Positions 55,356 through 63,877 of a stretch of 64,000 nucleotides of DNA are shown one piece after another; position 1 is the stretch's first letter; each line of letters starts with the position of its first letter. The translations under genes were made by a program, and so were the position numbers. Origin of the DNA: Candidatus Poribacteria bacterium (GTDB taxonomy: Bacteria > Poribacteria > WGA-4E > WGA-3G); the NCBI GenBank assembly GCA_022827885.1, contig JAJEIP010000081.1, positions 1 through 64,000 on the forward strand. Reading direction: 5' to 3'. The notes below the pieces were generated by a model. It was not told where the DNA came from, searched no databases, and worked only from the letters and a program-made list of their open reading frames with translations.

Positions 55356-58271
55356 TTATTTCTCTTGATTCTCTTCAAGGGAGATATAAAAAAGTCCTTT
55401 CTCTTTAATCCTATAGACATAATCGGTAGCACTATAGAGCTTACCGTTAGCGATGGCAAGAGCACTGATTTCATCTGGCACTTCTGAAGAAATCTGTTCC
55501 CATTGCATATGCCTATCCAAACGATAGCCGCCAGCATCACTGATACCATAAACTTTGCTCCCATCTGCAGCAAACCTATTTATGATAGGACGCTTTCCTG
55601 CGTTATCGGTTAGCACAAGCCACTGTTCCCCAGTTTGGGAACTCATAACGCCATTATCTGTTGCGACGTAAAGGGTTGACCCTACAAAGACTATATCGTT
55701 GAAGCGAGTGAAACGGAGCGGCAGGCGTGGTGTGACATCTCTCCAACTCTCTCCTCCATCAAGCGACTGAAACAACTTACCGTCCCGTTTACCTACGTAG
55801 ATGGTTTCCCCTAAAACTGCTAATTTGAACCCCTTTCTAAAATCGTCATAACGTAGATGCCCACCATCTACTAATCCGGTGCTTGTCCATTCCGAATCAC
55901 CCAATTTCCATTTGAAAAGCTCTCCCAAGCACTCTACATAAAAGGTATCACGACTCGCTGCAGCAGTCTCAGTTTTGAGACGACCCCAACGAAGATCCTC
56001 TTGATCCTTTGACTTATGATATTTTTCATAGGCAAGTTTTTTACGATCGAAAACGGGGACACCTTGAACTGGAATTAGCATATCGCCATCAGTAGATAAA
56101 CGGAAAATACTCAACTTGTCCCCTACACCTGAAAGAGAATAAAGAATGTTGCCAACAGGAATCAGTTTTGACTCATAATTTATTCTGGTAGTGGGGATGT
56201 TGATTACAACTTCTTGCCCATGATTCCAAAGTTTTTTCCAAGACACACCGTCATCCGTTGATTGATAAACTTCATAGCCAGTATGGGCGTACAATTTGTT
56301 GTTAAACGCGACGAGATCGATTATAACAGCTCCCATCATCCCATCCATAAATATATGCCATGATGCACCTCCATCCGTCGTACGGTGAATGCCCCAGAAA
56401 TTCGCTTTGTAGTACGTTTTATCGTTGACCATAATCGCTGGAAGGCGACTTTTTCCCAAAAAATTCTGGTCAGCTTCAAGTTCCGACCACGTTTGTCCAC
56501 GATCTGTTGAACGAGATTGGGCGTAACTCAATGCCAAGAGCGTTTTACCGGTTGCTAAAACCGTTATACCTGCTGGCGAAGTTTTGCGAAGATGTTTACT
56601 TCCAAGCCTTATTTCAGTCCACGACGCACCCAAGTCAGTCGAATGGAAGATCTCGGTAAAATGTAAATCTCCGTGATCTATCTGTTGTAACTCCATGGGC
56701 GTTAATCTCACCAACAGCTCATGCCCTATCCCAGCATAAAGATTATTCCCAGAAACTGCCAAGGAACAGACGGCTCCCGATGTATGCAGTGGCAATTTTT
56801 TCCAGATACCTGAATCGAGACGGTAGAGACCACTTTCCGTCCCCGCAAACACCGTTTTTCCAACAGCAGTCATTGCGGAAACTTTTTCCGCTGTCAATCC
56901 CTCATTCAGAGGACGCCAGTGCGCGCTCCCATCTGTAGATCGGAATATTTTTTCATCTCTCAGGGCGAGATACATCGTAAAAGGCACTTGTGAACTGGAC
57001 GCTTCCTCGGCATTTGTGATGACGAGTTCAACGGCATCTCCTGTGGGTCGGGGACCCAGCGTCCTCCACGTCTCACCGCTGTTGTCTGAAGCAAATATCT
57101 CATCGGCAGCAACAATATAAAGCGTCCCTTCATACGCTGTCATCGGCATGAATGCTTCGCCAATTGGGACGCTCGTGTCAACGCGTGTCCATGCCGTCGT
57201 ATCCTCCATTAATCTGTATATCCCTGTTTGTATAACGGCATAGACAGTCCCGTCGGATGTGGCAAAGATATTGCGGACAGGACCTGCTGGCGGTGCGTTT
57301 CCCTGCTGCCACTGCGCAGTAGCAAGCTTAGTGAAATTCTCCATCGTAGCAGATGTTGAGTTCACATTAGAGACTTGTGTGCCGGCACTGTTAGTTTTGT
57401 CAGGAGTCGTAGCGCGGCCGACTTGACTTCGCACAGCGGGTTTCGCTGTTATATCCAGGATGATAGGCGCGTCGATGATTTCAACCGTGGGTTCAGATTG
57501 TGCTTCAAAACTATACGGCTTCTGGAAACGGGTGAGGTATCGGTTGCTCGTGCCGAGGAGCAAAGCGATCAAAATCGCAGCTGCACCCAACGTCATCCAT
57601 GGAAGGAGCGGTTTAGACGCCGGAACCGGTGCCGGATTCATCTCAGAAACCTGCTGCATGATGTTCTCGCTTACACTTGCCGGTATTTGCACGCCGCCGA
57701 GAACCTCTTGAATTAATGCCTCCTGCTGTTCTTGCAAACGCTTTCGCGCTCGCTGGAGTCGGCTTGTAATTGTGTTCACGGACACGCCTAAGAATTTGCT
57801 AATCTCCTTGGTCGTCATTTTACCGAGGTAATAGAGCGTCACGACGGTGCGTTCGCTCTCCGGGAGCTTTGCGAGGAGTTTTTTGACGAGTTCATGGTGC
57901 TGCTCCGTGCGTTCTGTTTCTCGCTGTCCTGCTACGTGATGGGTATAAGAGACTCTCTCGATTTCTTCCACAGGTGTGTCCTCCAGCGATTGCATGACAG
58001 ATTTATTCTTTTCGAGCCATTTAAGACAGAGTCGATTGGCAATGACATACATCCATCCTAAGAGTTGATTCGGATTCCTTAGCTGCGAGAGATTCTTGTA
58101 TACTTGGAGGAACGTGTCTTGGGTAATTTCTTCAGCGATATGAAAATCACCAATCTTCCGCCACGCAAGTGCATGAATACTCCCTTGATATTTTTGAACT
58201 AAGGTTTCAAATGCCGTATCGTCACCTGACAAAATTCTACGAATGAGTTGAATATCGTCTTCTCTTTCCAT
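55356..58271 (-). CDS. ECF sigma factor fused through a membrane helix to a BNR beta-propeller
   Basis: A 971-residue protein. Residues 1-185 are a complete ECF sigma factor: region 2 with DFHIAEEITQDTFLQVYKNL and LGWMYVIANRLCLKWLEKN, then region 4 with LPESERTVVTLYYLGKMTTK, EISKFLGVSVNTITSRLQRA, a canonical helix-turn-helix. Residues about 185-222 form a linker and about 223-242 a hydrophobic helix (PWMTLGAAAILIALLLG). After a low-complexity stretch (about 255-320), residues 325-965 form a large propeller with Asp-box repeats (SGETWRTL, STDGSAHWRP, STDLGASWTE, STDRGQTWSE, TTDGGASWHI, STDDGVSWKK, SLDGGESWRD). The N-terminus is cytosolic and the propeller should be extracytoplasmic, so this looks like a one-protein membrane-bound sigma factor with its own sensor. 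GGAG lies 7 bases before ATG. Confidence 0.9.
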   Translation of the reverse strand: MEREDDIQLIRRILSGDDTAFETLVQKYQGSIHALAWRKIGDFHIAEEITQDTFLQVYKNLSQLRNPNQLLGWMYVIANRLCLKWLEKNKSVMQSLEDTPVEEIERVSYTHHVAGQRETERTEQHHELVKKLLAKLPESERTVVTLYYLGKMTTKEISKFLGVSVNTITSRLQRARKRLQEQQEALIQEVLGGVQIPASVSENIMQQVSEMNPAPVPASKPLLPWMTLGAAAILIALLLGTSNRYLTRFQKPYSFEAQSEPTVEIIDAPIILDITAKPAVRSQVGRATTPDKTNSAGTQVSNVNSTSATMENFTKLATAQWQQGNAPPAGPVRNIFATSDGTVYAVIQTGIYRLMEDTTAWTRVDTSVPIGEAFMPMTAYEGTLYIVAADEIFASDNSGETWRTLGPRPTGDAVELVITNAEEASSSQVPFTMYLALRDEKIFRSTDGSAHWRPLNEGLTAEKVSAMTAVGKTVFAGTESGLYRLDSGIWKKLPLHTSGAVCSLAVSGNNLYAGIGHELLVRLTPMELQQIDHGDLHFTEIFHSTDLGASWTEIRLGSKHLRKTSPAGITVLATGKTLLALSYAQSRSTDRGQTWSELEADQNFLGKSRLPAIMVNDKTYYKANFWGIHRTTDGGASWHIFMDGMMGAVIIDLVAFNNKLYAHTGYEVYQSTDDGVSWKKLWNHGQEVVINIPTTRINYESKLIPVGNILYSLSGVGDKLSIFRLSTDGDMLIPVQGVPVFDRKKLAYEKYHKSKDQEDLRWGRLKTETAAASRDTFYVECLGELFKWKLGDSEWTSTGLVDGGHLRYDDFRKGFKLAVLGETIYVGKRDGKLFQSLDGGESWRDVTPRLPLRFTRFNDIVFVGSTLYVATDNGVMSSQTGEQWLVLTDNAGKRPIINRFAADGSKVYGISDAGGYRLDRHMQWEQISSEVPDEISALAIANGKLYSATDYVYRIKEKGLFYISLEENQEK

Positions 58272-58534
58272 CAGGATACTCCATAATCAATGAATAGATT
58301 GAACAAGCCGCGTCTTTTAATATCGGGAACTCACACAGTGTGTTAGCATTCTATAATTAAAGATACGTTTTCAGGATGGAAAACGTGCATAATCTGAAAA
58401 AAAATGAATGGGATATGGATTTATGACAAGATGTTTTGGGGAATTGGGTGGGAAACTTGTTAAATCGCTGATTGTGAGGAATACACAGCAGCTGCCTCGG
58501 AAAGGCATCCTAGTGGATAGCACTCAGGACACAC

Positions 58535-59620
58535 TCAAAAGCGATAGAATTCCTTCGCATTTTCGGACAAGATTTTGCGCGCCAATGATTGGGGTAATTG
58601 CGTAGGAAAGGCTTCCTCGGGAGCGTCGAAATGATAGTGCGGATAGTCGCTTGAAAACATCAACATGTCCTCGGAATCGAGTTGACCGACGATCTGAAGG
58701 AGTTCCGCCGCGGTTGGTGGGGCATCGATCGGTTGGAGCGTCATGCGCATGTGTTGGCGGATATACGCTGATGGTGGCTGTTTGACCCAGGGTGTCAGAT
58801 GTCGTAAGCCGCGCCACTCCTTATCAAAGCGCCACATGAGAGATGGCATCCAAGTGACACCGGTCTCTATGAGCGCAACGCGTAGGTCGGGAAACACCTC
58901 AAAGACGCCTTCTGACACGAGACTCAGCACCTGTGCCTGAAATACTTGGGACATACCGACATATTCTTCCAGATAGGTCGAGGTCCATCCGACGGAGGTC
59001 GGTGGTAGGCCGGGTGCACCCCCGTAATGGATGCCGATTGCCAATCCATGACGCACTGCCGCGGCGTAGATCGGATGATAGCGTCTGTTGCCGTAAGGGG
59101 CTTGCGATCGGGCGGGTAGCATCACCTGGACGAACCCCGGATGTCCTCCCAAACGCTCAATTTCCCTCGCGGCGAGTTCTGGGTTTTGGCTCGGCACAAT
59201 CAGAGAACCGCGTAAGCGAGGCTCAGTATCCAGATAGTGTTCAATCTGCCAATCGTTGACTGCTGAAGCGAGTGCTGCTGCGAAGTCTTCGTTGTGGACG
59301 CTCTGGACCCGATACCCACAGGTGAGTATGCCATATTCGACCTCCCAGAAATCGAGTGCATGCTTCCGCAGGCGTGCTAAATCCGAGACGAGACGATCCT
59401 CTGAGGGATGTATAATTTCCGGGCGTGATGAAGTCGGAACACCGTCAGGATAGTCGTCTGCATCGGGTCCGGGGAAGCCGGATTCCTCGCAATAGTCGCA
59501 CCAGTAATCGGATAGATACGGATAGAGCATCTGATGGGACGGGAGCCGATTGTGGAGGTCGCAGTCGATGATGGACATACCCGCCTGAACGAAACTGGGT
59601 TTACCGTTCTCTGTTTCCAT
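58535..59620 (-). CDS. Amidohydrolase family protein (paralogue of the 47619 gene)
   Basis: A 361-residue amidohydrolase-2-like TIM barrel enzyme. IIDCDLHNRLPS (DxH, about residue 18), AIGIHYGGAPGLPP (His), LRVALIETG and LMFSSDYPHYHFDAPEEAF (Asp) follow the paralogue's order closely, including VNDWQIEHYL and HPGFVQVMLPARS. AAAGGA lies 9 bases before ATG. No aromatic-catabolism gene flanks it. The upstream 191 bases carry repeats and no gene. Confidence 0.87.
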   Translation of the reverse strand: METENGKPSFVQAGMSIIDCDLHNRLPSHQMLYPYLSDYWCDYCEESGFPGPDADDYPDGVPTSSRPEIIHPSEDRLVSDLARLRKHALDFWEVEYGILTCGYRVQSVHNEDFAAALASAVNDWQIEHYLDTEPRLRGSLIVPSQNPELAAREIERLGGHPGFVQVMLPARSQAPYGNRRYHPIYAAAVRHGLAIGIHYGGAPGLPPTSVGWTSTYLEEYVGMSQVFQAQVLSLVSEGVFEVFPDLRVALIETGVTWMPSLMWRFDKEWRGLRHLTPWVKQPPSAYIRQHMRMTLQPIDAPPTAAELLQIVGQLDSEDMLMFSSDYPHYHFDAPEEAFPTQLPQSLARKILSENAKEFYRF

Positions 59621-59692
59621 ATACTTTTTCCTTTAGCATTTAGGGTCGAATTATACACTACTTTGCTGAGGTTATCAAGTTTTTTTAAGGTC

Positions 59693-59811
59693 AGGACTTA
59701 CGCGATGCACAATGCATTGCGTGCCTACGAACCCCACTGTTTTTTCTATAACCGGTCACAATCAGGTGCATCATCAAAGGCACAGACTAACAGTCTATGC
59801 TACAACAAGAC
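59693..59811 (+). repeat. Short palindromic intergenic repeats
   Basis: CAGGACTTACGCGATGCACA, then ATGCATTGCG, gives a CGCAATGCAT/ATGCATcGCG-like hairpin (about 59699-59720). AGACT-AAC-AGTCT (59785-59797) is another. No gene is visible in 59621-59811. Confidence 0.4.
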
Positions 59812-60885
59812 TTACGTTGTGCCATACGTGTTCCAGAACAGGACGTGCTCGCCTTCGCATCCCTGCTCCTTTATGTAGTGAGCGAGTCCCGCTAACGTCT
59901 TACCGGTGTACGTATTCTCAAGCTTAATGCCTTCATGCTCAGCCATCATTGCAACTGCCTGGGTGCCGGCTTCCGTTGGAATAGCATACCCCTTTCCAAA
60001 ATCGTTGTGCCAGAGTTCAATACGGCGTGGATTGATGTCATGAGCATCCACTGCACCGATGAGACGCAGGATACGACGCACCATACGGGAAATCGCCCAT
60101 GTGTTTGCAACCACTGCGTCAGCAACACGGACACCGACGATTTGCGTGCGTAATCCCGCAAGTCGCACGCCGACGATCAAACCTGCCAACGTGCCACAGG
60201 TCCCTACCGGAACGAAGATGAACCGCGGCTCTGGCAAGATATCCGCCTCAATCTGGGACTTCAATTCCAAAACCGCTTTCACATAACCGACAGAACCGAG
60301 CGGTGAGGATCCACCCGCTGGAATGAAATAGCGTTCCTCCCCGATTCCAAGAACCGTTTTCGCCTGTTGATATGCGTAACGAGCGAACATCGTGCTCATA
60401 CGTTCTACTTCGTAGACTCGGTAGGCATTTTCACAAATTTTGCGATAGTTTGCCTCAGAATACTCAGTCGGGGGTTGTTTAAAGAGCAAACATTCTACAC
60501 GAAATCCTGATGCTTTCCCATACACCGCTGTCGCTCGGACATGGTTAGAACCTGTCGGCCCGATTGTAAAAAGATTCTTTTTCTCGTCTCCATCGGGAGA
60601 TGCCTGCGCTGCTGCGAACATGTATTCCAATTTACGGACCTTGTTCCCACCACCTAATGCACCACTGAGGTCGTCCCGTTTTATCCAGAGCGACTTGAAA
60701 CCGAGGGCACGTTCAAGATTCGAGAGACGCGCCACCGGTGTTGGAAAGTTGCCGAGTGAAACGGAGGGAATGGAAGATAGGAAGCGCGGAGAACTGGATG
60801 AAAGATTTCCGTTCCATCCTTCTCTCTCATCCACCCCAGTTTTCGCGTCCCCTTTCCTTTCAGCTTTACAATCTTTTTGTTCCAT
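59812..60885 (-). CDS. ACC deaminase / D-cysteine desulfhydrase-like PLP enzyme
   Basis: A fold-type II PLP enzyme of 357 residues. The Lys that holds PLP is in LGGGNKVRKLEYM (about residue 82), with WIKRDDLSGALGGGNK and IGPTGSNHVRATAVYG before and after, and the phosphate-binding GTCGTLAG at about 230. Relatives cleave 1-aminocyclopropane-1-carboxylate or D-cysteine. The first 45 residues (to SIPSVSLGNFPTPVARL) are unusual, basic and Ser-rich, and are coded by purine/pyrimidine-biased DNA like the repeat at 62481-62548; no other start codon lies before FPTPVARL. Its true start may be a rare codon. Confidence 0.8.
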   Translation of the reverse strand: MEQKDCKAERKGDAKTGVDEREGWNGNLSSSSPRFLSSIPSVSLGNFPTPVARLSNLERALGFKSLWIKRDDLSGALGGGNKVRKLEYMFAAAQASPDGDEKKNLFTIGPTGSNHVRATAVYGKASGFRVECLLFKQPPTEYSEANYRKICENAYRVYEVERMSTMFARYAYQQAKTVLGIGEERYFIPAGGSSPLGSVGYVKAVLELKSQIEADILPEPRFIFVPVGTCGTLAGLIVGVRLAGLRTQIVGVRVADAVVANTWAISRMVRRILRLIGAVDAHDINPRRIELWHNDFGKGYAIPTEAGTQAVAMMAEHEGIKLENTYTGKTLAGLAHYIKEQGCEGEHVLFWNTYGTT

Positions 60886-60911
60886 TTTCCGATCCTTCCA
60901 AAGCGAGAATC

Positions 60912-62465
60912 TTATACCGTGTTCCTCTTAATTATCTGATCTGCGACATGCGTAGCGAGTGCGGCGATCGTCAACGTCGGGGGTATACCGACGGAGGTTG
61001 GGAAGAGACTCGCATCGGCAACAAATAAACCTTTCACGGCGTGAGATTCCCCTGAAAGATTAACGACGCTTCTGTTCGGATTTTCGCCCATCAGAAGTGT
61101 CCCCTGGGGATGACTGGAAGCCAACAGGATGTCGTTTGGCACGATGCCGCGTTGGCGGATAATCTCAAGATCGACCTCTGTTTTGATAGGAAAATGTTGT
61201 GTGTAAGGCATTAGAACTTCTGTTGCGCCTGCGGCGAAAAGGAGACGCGCGGCGTTGATTATCCCTTCCACCAATACCTTCCTATCCGGACGGCGCAGTC
61301 GGTATGCAATGTTCGGGCCCCCCTTATAATCTACCGATACCCGTCCGGTTGTTCTGTCATGCAAAAGGACGAGGAGCGCAGCAATGTGACGATAGCGTTC
61401 CATAAATCCTCGATGATTTTCACCGAACCCCGGCAGGCTTGCCGCAACTATCATCTGTGAACCGAAAGCCGGCATAAGCAGATAACCACTGTCCGGCCTG
61501 CGTCTCAAATCCAGAAAGTGATCAATATAGTAACTTTGTGGGATGCCGAGATGCCCATCAATCGTTTCGTTAAAGACACCACCGACAAAAACAGCAGGAT
61601 GCAAGTGAAGATTTTTCCCGACCCGTCGGTTCGCGTTAGGCAGTCCGCTTTTTAACCAGAGTTGTGGCGAGTTGATTGCGCCAGCGGCAAGCACCACTAT
61701 ATCGCTCTGAATATACAATCTGCCCGATGGCAATCGAGCGGATACACCCAGGACCCTGCCCTTCTCCGCATGAATTTTCTCAGCCATACAGTTGCTGTGA
61801 AGTTTCGCGCCTGCGGCACGTGCTAAAGGGATATACGTGACCCCCATGCTCTGCTTGCCTGTTCCTCTCGAACCATTTTGCGGGGCTTTGGAAACAGGAC
61901 ACCCTAAAAGACACTGAGCACCACATGCAGCGCATTCACCGCGATTATGGCTTTGCAACCCACCACGCCACCGCATCGCCTCACATCCATAGCGGACAAC
62001 AGCGTTCAATACATTCACGTCTGTTTCCTGCATCTGTGTAACCCCGAGCGTCTGCTCCACTCGATTGTAGTGGGGCCAAATTTCTGGAACTTGCCACCTG
62101 TATAAGAGTGCTTGGGGTGGACGAACGGCATAACAGAGATTATGTACCGTTGAACCGCCAACGCCTTTGCCCTGCGAAATGACAATTGCGTTGTCCCGTG
62201 TGCCCCGTAAACCGCTATCCCAGAAAAGACGCCGCAGCATTTCCGGCTCGTAACTGCCGAAGGTACTTGGATCGTGATTTTCCCCTGCCTCTAAAATAAT
62301 TACCGATAACCCGGCTTCAGCGAGCTCCTTGGCGACGACCGCGCCCCCTGCCCCGGAACCGATAACGCACGCGTCGGCACGCTCTGTCCGCTCTATACTT
62401 TTTTTCTTCAACCATGCGGGTCGAAAATTGGTGGCATTTGAAAGCCAAGATTGTGGCTTATTCAT
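60912..62465 (-). CDS. GMC-family FAD oxidoreductase
   Basis: A 517-residue flavoprotein dehydrogenase/oxidase: the FAD Rossmann motif ACVIGSGAGGAVVAKELAEA (about residue 31), then LEAGENHD, the GMC signature GKGVGGSTVHN (about 103) and the C-terminal GENPNRSVVNLSG, then VKGLFVADASLFPTSVGIPP with LTIAALATHVADQI. The Cys-rich CAACGAQCLLGCPVSKAP (about 178) suggests an iron-sulfur or structural metal site, as in gluconate- or choline-dehydrogenase-like relatives. It likely oxidises a sugar or alcohol; the substrate is unknown. No signal peptide is evident. It is 26 bases upstream of the PLP-enzyme gene on the same strand. Confidence 0.88.
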   Translation of the reverse strand: MNKPQSWLSNATNFRPAWLKKKSIERTERADACVIGSGAGGAVVAKELAEAGLSVIILEAGENHDPSTFGSYEPEMLRRLFWDSGLRGTRDNAIVISQGKGVGGSTVHNLCYAVRPPQALLYRWQVPEIWPHYNRVEQTLGVTQMQETDVNVLNAVVRYGCEAMRWRGGLQSHNRGECAACGAQCLLGCPVSKAPQNGSRGTGKQSMGVTYIPLARAAGAKLHSNCMAEKIHAEKGRVLGVSARLPSGRLYIQSDIVVLAAGAINSPQLWLKSGLPNANRRVGKNLHLHPAVFVGGVFNETIDGHLGIPQSYYIDHFLDLRRRPDSGYLLMPAFGSQMIVAASLPGFGENHRGFMERYRHIAALLVLLHDRTTGRVSVDYKGGPNIAYRLRRPDRKVLVEGIINAARLLFAAGATEVLMPYTQHFPIKTEVDLEIIRQRGIVPNDILLASSHPQGTLLMGENPNRSVVNLSGESHAVKGLFVADASLFPTSVGIPPTLTIAALATHVADQIIKRNTV

Positions 62466-62480
62466 ACGTCCGTTAATTCC

Positions 62481-62548
62481 AAGACTGGAAGACTGGAAGA
62501 TCGGAAGGTTAGGGTCTCCATCCTTCCCGCCTTCCGCCTTTCATTCCT
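62481..62548. repeat. Purine/pyrimidine-biased repeat with GGAAGG/CCTTCC hairpin
   Basis: AAGACTGGAAGACTGGAAGA then TCGGAAGG precedes CCTTCC (62522-62527), a short inverted repeat after a two-fold GACTGGAA repeat. Similar DNA (GGAAGATAGGAAGCGCGGAG) lies at 60771-60790 within the PLP-enzyme frame. Confidence 0.4.
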
Positions 62549-62556
62549 GCCGAAGT

Positions 62557-63699
62557 TCACTGTGTTAAGGAGCGGTAATACTGATACACCTGTTCTGCTT
62601 TCGCCCGTTCGCCGATTTGACGATAAGCGTTTGCTAAGTTTCGATAAAGTTGTGGATTCGTTGTGCCGAGTCGTGTCGCCGTTTCAAACTGTGCGATCGC
62701 CTGTCGAGGTTTTTTTTGCATCATATAGACAATGCCGAGACTGTTCCGGTATATCGCGCTCTCTGGGTGTGACTCAACGAGACCTCCATAGACTTCAAGT
62801 GCCTCCAGGTACGCCTCTGTTTGCAGGTAAATGTAACCCAGCAGCTCAGAGGCTTTCTCATCGTGCGGCGCAATGGCGAGACATGCTTTAAGTTCCCTCG
62901 TCGCAAGTTCCCATTCCGTTCTTTTTATAAAGAGTTCTGCAAGCTCATAACGCGGTTGAAGGCGTTGCGGATCGTTGTGGACTAAACGTTGCAGCGACGA
63001 TAGCTGTTTCTCTTCGCGCGTGAGTTTTTCAAACGCGCGGAGTGCAGTGCGCCCTTCGGCAATTTTACCCGTGCGGAGATAACAATTTCCAAGATTGAAA
63101 TGCGCTTTAGCGTGTCGACTTTTGCGTTTTATGACGGCTTCAAAATGCGGTATTGCCTGCGTAAAATCTTCCTTTTGGAAATAGGCAAGACCGAGGAGAT
63201 ACCGGGCTTCGCTATCCTGCCCCACCTGTTTAAGGTGCCGAATTGCATCGTCGATTCGGTCCTGTCGGAGGTATGCCGCGCCTAAAAGCCTTCGCGCGCG
63301 CGAGAGGTCAGGCTGCAATTGTAGTGCGCGTTCCAAGGGTTCAGTCGCCTCTTTCGCACTCGCCATGCCGATAAGGTATGCCTCGCCGAGACGAACGTGG
63401 GCAGGAGCGAAATCGGGGGTGAGGTTAATCGCAGTCTGGAGCGCATTAATGGCTGGTTTCCATTGCGATTGTTTACCGTAAAGCACCCCGAGTTGATAGT
63501 ACCCCTCAGCGAGCGTTGGATCCAGTTCTACTGCCCGCTGAAACGCTGCAAACGCCTCACGATTTTTCCCCTGCGTGAGTGCCTGCAAGCCCACCTCATA
63601 AGCATGCGCCGCTTCACTGGACTTACCGTCTTCTGCTGGTGCCAGATATGCCACCGATAGGAGGATTAGTAAAGAAAGGCGGAGAAGATTCACTTCCAT
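62557..63699 (-). CDS. Exported tetratricopeptide repeat protein
   Basis: A 380-residue protein with a signal peptide (LLRLSLLILLSVAYLAPAED) and about nine TPR units: EVGLQALTQGKNREAFAAFQ, GYYQLGVLYGKQSQWKPAIN, AHVRLGEAYL, ARYLLGLAYFQKEDFTQAIP, AHFNLGNCYLRTGKIAEGRT, SELLGYIYLQTEAYLEALEV, YRNSLGIVYMMQKKPRQAIA and YRNLANAYRQIGERAKAEQV. TPRs bind proteins. It should be periplasmic or attached to an envelope complex. The ATG at 63699, starting EVNLLRLS, is preferred to ATG 63723; its upstream ATTGCAATAATTAAAAAA looks like a decayed SD module that has lost AAGG. Confidence 0.85.
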   Translation of the reverse strand: MEVNLLRLSLLILLSVAYLAPAEDGKSSEAAHAYEVGLQALTQGKNREAFAAFQRAVELDPTLAEGYYQLGVLYGKQSQWKPAINALQTAINLTPDFAPAHVRLGEAYLIGMASAKEATEPLERALQLQPDLSRARRLLGAAYLRQDRIDDAIRHLKQVGQDSEARYLLGLAYFQKEDFTQAIPHFEAVIKRKSRHAKAHFNLGNCYLRTGKIAEGRTALRAFEKLTREEKQLSSLQRLVHNDPQRLQPRYELAELFIKRTEWELATRELKACLAIAPHDEKASELLGYIYLQTEAYLEALEVYGGLVESHPESAIYRNSLGIVYMMQKKPRQAIAQFETATRLGTTNPQLYRNLANAYRQIGERAKAEQVYQYYRSLTQ

Positions 63700-63786
63700 T
63701 TTTTTAATTATTGCAATAGACATCGTTTTGCATTTATGATAGCATATTTCTAAATGTCTATCAACTTTCTACAGGCTAAAGAAAAC

Positions 63787-63877
63787 GCGCAGCTCGTAAT
63801 GAAATGGAGAGCGGATATACGGAACGGAATCTTAAGGACCAAACCCAGCTGACCGAACCGCAAGGAAAATTAAAAAA
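63787..63877 (+). repeat. Dispersed leader-type repeat, full copy before the PhyH gene at the right edge
   Basis: Starts GCGCAGCTCGTAATGAAATG, has GAGAGCGGATATACGGAACG and ends CAGCTGACCGAACCGCAAGG, then AAAATTAAAAAA, directly at the ATG 63878. It is the best-preserved copy in the window and the reference for the others. Confidence 0.85.

Noticed and set aside
58408-58605. 65-residue plus-strand frame
   Set aside because: It overlaps the end of the amidohydrolase gene, has no ribosome site and no recognisable motif.
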